64,000 bases of DNA, from positions 124,001 through 188,000 of the forward strand of contig NZ_CP054021.1 of assembly GCF_005862305.2 (NCBI RefSeq). Direction: 5' to 3'. The translations under genes were made by a program, and so were the position numbers. Source of the stretch: Rhizobium indicum (lineage in GTDB: Bacteria; Pseudomonadota; Alphaproteobacteria; Rhizobiales; Rhizobiaceae). Position 1 is the first letter of the stretch; each line of letters begins with the position of its first letter. Below are positions 58,253 through 64,000 of the stretch, in pieces. The notes under the pieces were generated by a model. That model was not told the DNA's origin, ran no database searches, and saw only the letters and a program-made list of their open reading frames with translations.

Positions 58253-58276
58253 TCACGCGCCGTATTGTCGGTGAAC

Positions 58277-59266
58277 TCATTCAGCCTCGGCGCTGCATTC
58301 GGCAGCGATCGTCTGGACCCGCTCGTCGTTCTGTATATCGATCGCGCCCTCCTGCAGCGGCGTGAACAGGGCTTGCGCCTGCAATTTCCCCAGCGTGCAT
58401 TGGCAGAAGCTGTGGCAGAGCGCTTCGCCTTGCTGCATGACGCAAGAGGCGTTGCATTGCCTTAGGTAAGTTGCGACCGGATCCGGCGCCTGCGGCGGGA
58501 CGACGAGCGAAATCCCATAGGCGATGGCGATCAATATCGGCTGATGGATCAGATAGAAGGCAAGGCTGTGGCGGCCGAGCCTTGCCGGCCACCAGGAGCC
58601 GGTGCCGACGGCGGTAAGCCGGTGCAGCAGCCTGGTTCTGAGGGCGATCGAGGCAATACTCAATCCGGCGAAGAAGGGCGTTGCCCAGGGAAACAGCGGC
58701 ACATAGTCGTTGGACCGTTCCGGCGCCACGGCAAGGCCGATCCAGGCGAGATAGCGCGGATCGAAGAAGGATGAGCGAAGCAGGCCGGGTGGCCCGAAAT
58801 TATCGGTGATCCAGGCGGCAAAGAGCGCGAGCGTGGCGATGAGCGTGAAGGCGAGCGGCAGTCTCAAGAAAACGACGCCGATGAGCGTGAGCACCGCGAT
58901 ACAATGCAGGATGCCGAAATAGATCCATTCGTTCGGCATCGCGATGCGCGTGGCGATCGAGATCACCGCGGCTGCCGCGGCGATCATGCCGAAGCGCTTC
59001 CAGAAGGAGGGCCAGCGAATCTCGGGCTTGCTCGACAGCACCAGGCTGATGCCGACGATGAAGAGAAAGGTCGTGGCGATCGCTCGGGCATAGATCTTCA
59101 GCCAGCCGGTCTCGGCCGTGCCTGGCGCGAGATAGCCCATGAACTCCATGTCCCAGCTGAAATGGTAGCTCGCCATGGAGATCAGCGCGACGCCGCGCGC
59201 CGTATCCAATAGACCGATGCGCGGCGGTTTTGCCGCCGCATCGGCTTCCCTTGCCGGCAATGTCAT
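58277..59266 (-). CDS. DUF1624 membrane acyltransferase-like protein with Cys-rich tail
   Basis: A protein of 329 residues. Residues 1-255 hold about seven helices with the DUF1624 (HGSNAT catalytic-like) start RIGLLDTARGVALISMASYHFSWD. Residues 265-329 are a hydrophilic tail with Cys271, 275, 284, 288 and 290 and Cys324, which resembles small secreted Cys-rich domains. Its ATG overlaps the DUF599 stop (TGATG). Substrate unknown. Confidence 0.8.
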   Translation of the reverse strand: MTLPAREADAAAKPPRIGLLDTARGVALISMASYHFSWDMEFMGYLAPGTAETGWLKIYARAIATTFLFIVGISLVLSSKPEIRWPSFWKRFGMIAAAAAVISIATRIAMPNEWIYFGILHCIAVLTLIGVVFLRLPLAFTLIATLALFAAWITDNFGPPGLLRSSFFDPRYLAWIGLAVAPERSNDYVPLFPWATPFFAGLSIASIALRTRLLHRLTAVGTGSWWPARLGRHSLAFYLIHQPILIAIAYGISLVVPPQAPDPVATYLRQCNASCVMQQGEALCHSFCQCTLGKLQAQALFTPLQEGAIDIQNDERVQTIAAECSAEAE

Positions 59267-60030
59267 CAAAGTCCCTCGGACAAATCATTTCCGTCGCTCG
59301 ACGGCCTATCGCGGCGAATAGCAGAAAGGTGGAGATTTGATGGCGGGCCGGTATCCATGATCGCCAGTCGCGCCTGCGAGAAAAATTGCCGGCGTGTCAG
59401 CACGAAGATGACGATCGCCGTCGTCAGCATGAAGACATAGGGGTTGATGAACCAGCCGAGATAGCCGATCGACAGGAAGATCGCCCTGAGGCCCTCGTTG
59501 AAATTGCTGCCGGCAATGACGTTCATGCGGATGACGCGTTCGGCGGCCCGCTCGGCGGCGATGACGTCGCGCTCGGTGTCGCGCATCATCGGGATCGAGC
59601 CGAAGAGGATGGTGCAGTAGTTGAACAGCCGGTAGGACCAGCCGAATTTGAAGAAGGCATAGCCGAAAAGCGCTGCCAGGCCGCCGACCTTCATCTCGAA
59701 GACGGCATGGCCGCCATGGAAGACGAAGGGCAGGTCGGCGAAGACGGCGTCGACCTTCTCCGTCGCGCCGAGCAAAGCAAAGCAGCTGCCGATCGCGAAG
59801 ATCGAGGTCGAAGCAAAGAAGGCGGTGCCGTTCTGCAGGCCGGCCATGATCTGCGTGTCGATCATCTTCAGGTCGCGGCGCAGCGAATTGTAGATCCATT
59901 CCCGGCGCCGTTCGGTCATCGCATGGGTCAGGCTGGTGCGCCCGAAGAAGGTACGGCCATGCAGCAGCCAGGAATAGCCCATCCAGACAAAGGCAAAGAA
60001 AGCCAGAGCGATATAATCCGCCGTCGTCAT
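59266..60030 (-). CDS. DUF599 membrane protein
   Basis: A protein of 254 residues with four hydrophobic helices: about 5-23, 70-90, 110-130 and 188-210. The DUF599 signatures HAMTERRREWIYNSLRR, NGTAFFASTSIFAIGSCFALLG and NEGLRAIFLSIGYLGWFINPYVF are clear. Function unknown. It precedes the DUF1624 gene, coupled by TGATG. Confidence 0.88.
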   Translation of the reverse strand: MTTADYIALAFFAFVWMGYSWLLHGRTFFGRTSLTHAMTERRREWIYNSLRRDLKMIDTQIMAGLQNGTAFFASTSIFAIGSCFALLGATEKVDAVFADLPFVFHGGHAVFEMKVGGLAALFGYAFFKFGWSYRLFNYCTILFGSIPMMRDTERDVIAAERAAERVIRMNVIAGSNFNEGLRAIFLSIGYLGWFINPYVFMLTTAIVIFVLTRRQFFSQARLAIMDTGPPSNLHLSAIRRDRPSSDGNDLSEGL

Positions 60031-60075
60031 CAGTGATTCAGTCTCCGCATGAACGCGGCCACTATGCCGCAAGTC

Positions 60076-60145
60076 GGATTATGCCGCATGGCCGAGTTCG
60101 GCGGCTTTACGCGGGCTTTCGGCCATGCGGCAGTTCGGCATAATC
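60076..60145. repeat. Long imperfect inverted repeat between rpiB and the DUF599 gene
   Basis: GATTATGCCGCATGGCCGA at 60077-60095 is mirrored at 60119-60145 except for an 8-base interruption. It could be a remnant of a small palindromic element. It lies in the 237-base spacer between the rpiB stop and the DUF599 start, where I see nothing else. Confidence 0.55.
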
Positions 60146-60267
60146 GAGCCGTCGGGAAACGACAAGGCTTGGTGGATAGCCGACCGGCATCTTCTGGAAC
60201 GAACGACAGCAATGCGGTCATCCGTCAGCTTGCGGATTCGGGGCGGCGACCCAAAGAAAGGAAGGCG

Positions 60268-60717
60268 CTACCCCTCCAGCGCCTCAATCATCCCCACCCG
60301 CGTCGCATGCCGGCCGCCCTCGAAACGAGCGGTCAGGAACGCATCCACGATATCGAGTGCCAGCCCTTCGCCGACTACGCGCACGCCAATCGAAAGCATG
60401 TTGGAATCGTTGTGCTGGCGGATCATGCGGGCCGAGAAAGTGTCGACGCACACGCCGCAACGGATGCCCTTTACCTTGTTCGCCGCCATCATGATGCCCT
60501 GGCCGGTGCCGCATAGAATGATGCCAAACCGGCAATCGCCGGAGGCGACGAGCCGCGCCGCCGCTTCACCGTGCTGAGGATAGTGTGTGCTCTCCGGCGT
60601 TGTCGGTCCGATATCGACCGCTATCCAGCCTTGCGCCGCGATATGACCGGCAATGGCCTGCCGGAGCTGAATGGCGGCGTGGTCGCTGGAGAGGGCGATG
60701 CGGTTGGTGGCTGGCAT
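60268..60717 (-). CDS. rpiB: Ribose-5-phosphate isomerase B family protein
   Basis: A protein of 149 residues of the RpiB/LacAB family. It has IALSSDHAAIQLR, GECRFGI-like GDCRFGIILCGTGQGIMMAANKVKGIRC with the catalytic Cys, and HNDSNMLSIGVRVVG. Isomerisation of ribose 5-phosphate is the usual reaction; some rhizobial members act on erythrose or related phosphates, so the substrate is not certain. Confidence 0.92.
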   Translation of the reverse strand: MPATNRIALSSDHAAIQLRQAIAGHIAAQGWIAVDIGPTTPESTHYPQHGEAAARLVASGDCRFGIILCGTGQGIMMAANKVKGIRCGVCVDTFSARMIRQHNDSNMLSIGVRVVGEGLALDIVDAFLTARFEGGRHATRVGMIEALEG

Positions 60718-60881
60718 GGAGAAGTGGTCCCGTTTTCCAAAGCAATTTTTCGTTCTGACGATGCACGCTGGCGCGAGGCCAGTCTAGAGGCGCACCAGCA
60801 GGGCGCCGCGTTAACCGCTTTTAAAGTCGTGATGGCCAATTCTTCAGGACTGAACCTGAACTCCGAATTCAAAAGTGACCC

Positions 60882-62081
60882 ATGAGTCGGCCGGATTACA
60901 TCCCGAGTCTTGATGGCCTGCGCGGTGTCGCTGCGCTTCTGGTCGTTGGAGCCCATGTTGGCCTTATTTTTCCGATCACAGCTCCGCATCTCGTGACGAT
61001 GGGCGACGAAGCTGTCGGTTTGTTTTTTGCTCTCAGCGGCTTCCTGATGGCTCATCTCTACGGATCACGGCCGGTCACGAGAGAAAATGTGCTGGATTTT
61101 CTTGTGAGCCGCTTTGCCCGCATCTATCCGGTTTACCTGGTGGCCGTCGTTCTCGTAGCGATGCTGTCGAGCATGCAGAATCTGGATTTTGTTCAGCCGA
61201 TCGCTGGCGGCACGGATTTTGTGCGCCATGTCTTTCTTCTCGGCTCGAGTGGTGTTTTCTGGTCGATACCACCCGAGATCCAATTCTATCTGCTCTTTCC
61301 CGTCCTGTGGCTCTGCCTGGCCCAGCCGCGCCGCTATAGCGGCATGATTGTCGGCCTCACGGTGGCCGTCGTCGTGGATGGCCTGGTTGAATTGCCAGGC
61401 CCGGGAATAGTGCTCGTCTCCAAGCTTCCTTACTTTCTTTTCGGCGCACTTGCCGGGATCATGCATTCCTACTGGAACAGCTGGATTCCATCTGCCCTCA
61501 CAGGCATTTCAACGCTTTTCCTTCTGGCGGTGTTTTTCACTTACCGGCATATCTTGCCCGGCTTTTCCCCGGAATTTTGGAGCCTGCAAAGTGCCGTGGC
61601 CGCAGCCGTCATTGTCGGGCTCGTCGCTCGACAGCCTCCCATCACAACCCGTGTCCTGGCAGCTGCACCAGTACGGTTTTTCGGAAAGATCAGTTTTTCA
61701 CTTTACCTTTTCCATGTCCCCACCATGTTCCTGGCGCGTTTGACCTTTGATGCCTTGATGCCCGAACCGGCGCTCATCGTGGTGACGCTTTGCGTTGCGG
61801 TCGTCGGGGCATGGTTCATCCATGAGACGATAGAGGTTCCAGGCCGGCGGTTGCTGGTCCTGATATGGCAGGATAATCGCTGGCGTCTGGTTTCGCGCGA
61901 AACTCCGGCCGACCAAATGGACCGCGCAATTCTCGACCTGCAGGAGATCGAAAAGCGCCTGCTGCGCGGGGCAACGTCAACCATGGACGATCAACGACAA
62001 ATCTCGACGACGCCCGAACCCCGGGATGGCGCCGACGGCACGGTCATTCAAGATGAACGCGACGAGAAGCGTCGCGCATAG
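60882..62081 (+). CDS. OafA/YrhL-type acyltransferase
   Basis: A protein of 399 residues with about ten helices; acyltransferase_3 family. It has DYIPSLDGLRGVAALLVVGAHVG with the catalytic His near the start and FFALSGFLMAHLYG. A basic and acidic C-terminal tail of about 60 residues follows. It probably O-acylates a surface polysaccharide. It diverges from rpiB. Confidence 0.92.
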   Translation: MSRPDYIPSLDGLRGVAALLVVGAHVGLIFPITAPHLVTMGDEAVGLFFALSGFLMAHLYGSRPVTRENVLDFLVSRFARIYPVYLVAVVLVAMLSSMQNLDFVQPIAGGTDFVRHVFLLGSSGVFWSIPPEIQFYLLFPVLWLCLAQPRRYSGMIVGLTVAVVVDGLVELPGPGIVLVSKLPYFLFGALAGIMHSYWNSWIPSALTGISTLFLLAVFFTYRHILPGFSPEFWSLQSAVAAAVIVGLVARQPPITTRVLAAAPVRFFGKISFSLYLFHVPTMFLARLTFDALMPEPALIVVTLCVAVVGAWFIHETIEVPGRRLLVLIWQDNRWRLVSRETPADQMDRAILDLQEIEKRLLRGATSTMDDQRQISTTPEPRDGADGTVIQDERDEKRRA

Positions 62082-62082
62082 C

Positions 62083-62520
62083 TCAGCTAAGCTCTTGGGC
62101 GAGTCCGATGAGAAGCCCTCCAGGCCCGCGGATGTAGCAGAGCCGATAGGTGTCTTGATAGTCCACGACTTCGCCGACGAGCTGCGCGCCGCGCTTGCTG
62201 AGCCTCTCAAGCGTCTCGTCGATGTCATCAAGGGCGAACATGACGCGGAGGTAGCCTAGAGCGTTCACCGGGGCATTGCGGTGATCCGCAACGGCAGGCG
62301 GCCTGAGGAAGCGGGAGAGCTCGAGCCGGCTGTGGCCATCAGGCGTGCGCATCATGGCAATCTCGACGTGCTGATCGCCCAGTCCAGTGACACGTCCAGC
62401 CCATTCTCCTTCGATCATGGCCCGCCCTTCGAGCTCGAGGCCGAGGTCGCGAAAGAAATCAATCGTCTCTTCGAGGTCATCGACGACGATTCCCACGTTG
62501 TCCATCCGTTTGAGCGCCAT
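62083..62520 (-). CDS. VOC family (glyoxalase/bleomycin resistance-type) protein
   Basis: A protein of 145 residues with the VOC fold: RMDNVGIVVDDLEETIDFFRDLGLELEGR at the start, HVEIAMMRTPDGHSRLELSRF in the middle, and YRLCYIRGPGGLLIGLAQEL at the end. His/Glu metal ligands may be present. Substrate unknown. Its stop meets that of the OafA-type gene. Confidence 0.9.
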   Translation of the reverse strand: MALKRMDNVGIVVDDLEETIDFFRDLGLELEGRAMIEGEWAGRVTGLGDQHVEIAMMRTPDGHSRLELSRFLRPPAVADHRNAPVNALGYLRVMFALDDIDETLERLSKRGAQLVGEVVDYQDTYRLCYIRGPGGLLIGLAQELS

Positions 62521-62684
62521 GTGTCCAATCTCCCAATCTGCAAGGTGTCGTCTAGCATCGACGTCAGCAGGACATTGGGAGTCGGGGCAGACTGTCAAGA
62601 TAAGGCTACCAGTTCTTCCGCCGCATAGGTTTCATTGAATGCAGCAATGAGTGGCAAGGCGGACCACTTGGTTTAGGGCATGAC

Positions 62685-62710
62685 CCCGAAAATCGGATTC
62701 GATTTTCGGG
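62685..62710. repeat. Palindromic intergenic repeat of rhizobial type
   Basis: CCCGAAAATC is mirrored by GATTTTCGGG over a GGATTC loop, followed by AAGGATTATGCGCA. This form occurs widely between rhizobial genes, by my recollection. It is in the 353-base spacer between the VOC gene and sdaA; the rest of that spacer shows no gene. Confidence 0.65.
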
Positions 62711-62873
62711 AAGGATTATGCGCACACTCAAAGTGCCTGCGCGTCCTAGTGGACACGCGGCGCTCCAGTGTGCAGCCGGAATGTCGCACCGGCTCCATGC
62801 GATGTCGGTGTGCTGCACGGATTCGAAACCGACCTCGCTTAAGCTTGCATCCTCGTATTCAGAAGGCGCACCC

Positions 62874-64000
<1,127 letters not shown>

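Overview
The window is a stretch of alphaproteobacterial chromosome, most likely from a fast-growing Rhizobium of the leguminosarum/etli type. This rests on the high GC content, the suf operon layout (desulfurase-B-C-D-S-X-A), the ATP12-type chaperone next to an RluC-type synthase, and short rhizobial palindromic repeats. This is inferred from gene content; no search was run. Most of it is ordinary housekeeping DNA with dense genes, short spacers and many overlapping start/stop pairs.

Layout. 1-3600: the end of a DUF2189 membrane protein and a low-affinity iron permease-like gene, then a small accessory cassette on the minus strand (Ig-like lipoprotein, small membrane protein, two decayed genes). 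The cassette is bracketed by a second, frameshifted copy of the permease 3' end. 3600-13990 (mostly minus): purB, a DUF2259 protein, rpe, a periplasmic binding protein, rhlE, an M23 peptidase, a DUF455 protein and bcp; on the plus strand a flavin reductase and a TfoX-like gene. 14100-22320: a giant AsmA/DUF3971 protein, tyrS, anmK, GNAT and acyltransferase genes. 22460-30660: an alpha/beta hydrolase diverging from a complete suf Fe-S cluster assembly operon, with candidate RirA and Irr operators between them. 30700-32230: an orphan flagellar rod-like protein and a GH25 lysozyme lipoprotein. 32270-33184: a decayed region with an IS1595-type transposase remnant, next to a DUF1254 gene. 34920-39600: the gcvTHP glycine cleavage operon behind a tandem glycine riboswitch.

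39750-46700 (mostly plus): a copper-related pair including a YcnI-PCuAC fusion, crcB, rluC-type, HAD, ATP12, a lipoprotein and pccB. 46800-52130: DoxX, sugE with a candidate guanidine-II riboswitch, a DUF188 protein, GNAT and pccA. 52200-56140: a DMT exporter, tRNA-Leu(GAG), lipB, a repeat-bearing secreted protein, a BON protein and a peptide-deformylase-like protein that has lost its catalytic residues. 56380-64000: mgtE, a MerR regulator with a palindromic promoter, a DUF1624 protein with a Cys-rich tail, DUF599, rpiB, an OafA-type acyltransferase, a VOC protein and the start of sdaA.

No phage, CRISPR array or classic defence system is visible. The items most worth a second look are the duplicated permease end around the decaying cassette, the guanidine-II candidate before sugE, the deformylase-like pseudoenzyme, the unnamed 81-residue gene inside the suf operon and the two iron-type operators in front of that operon.
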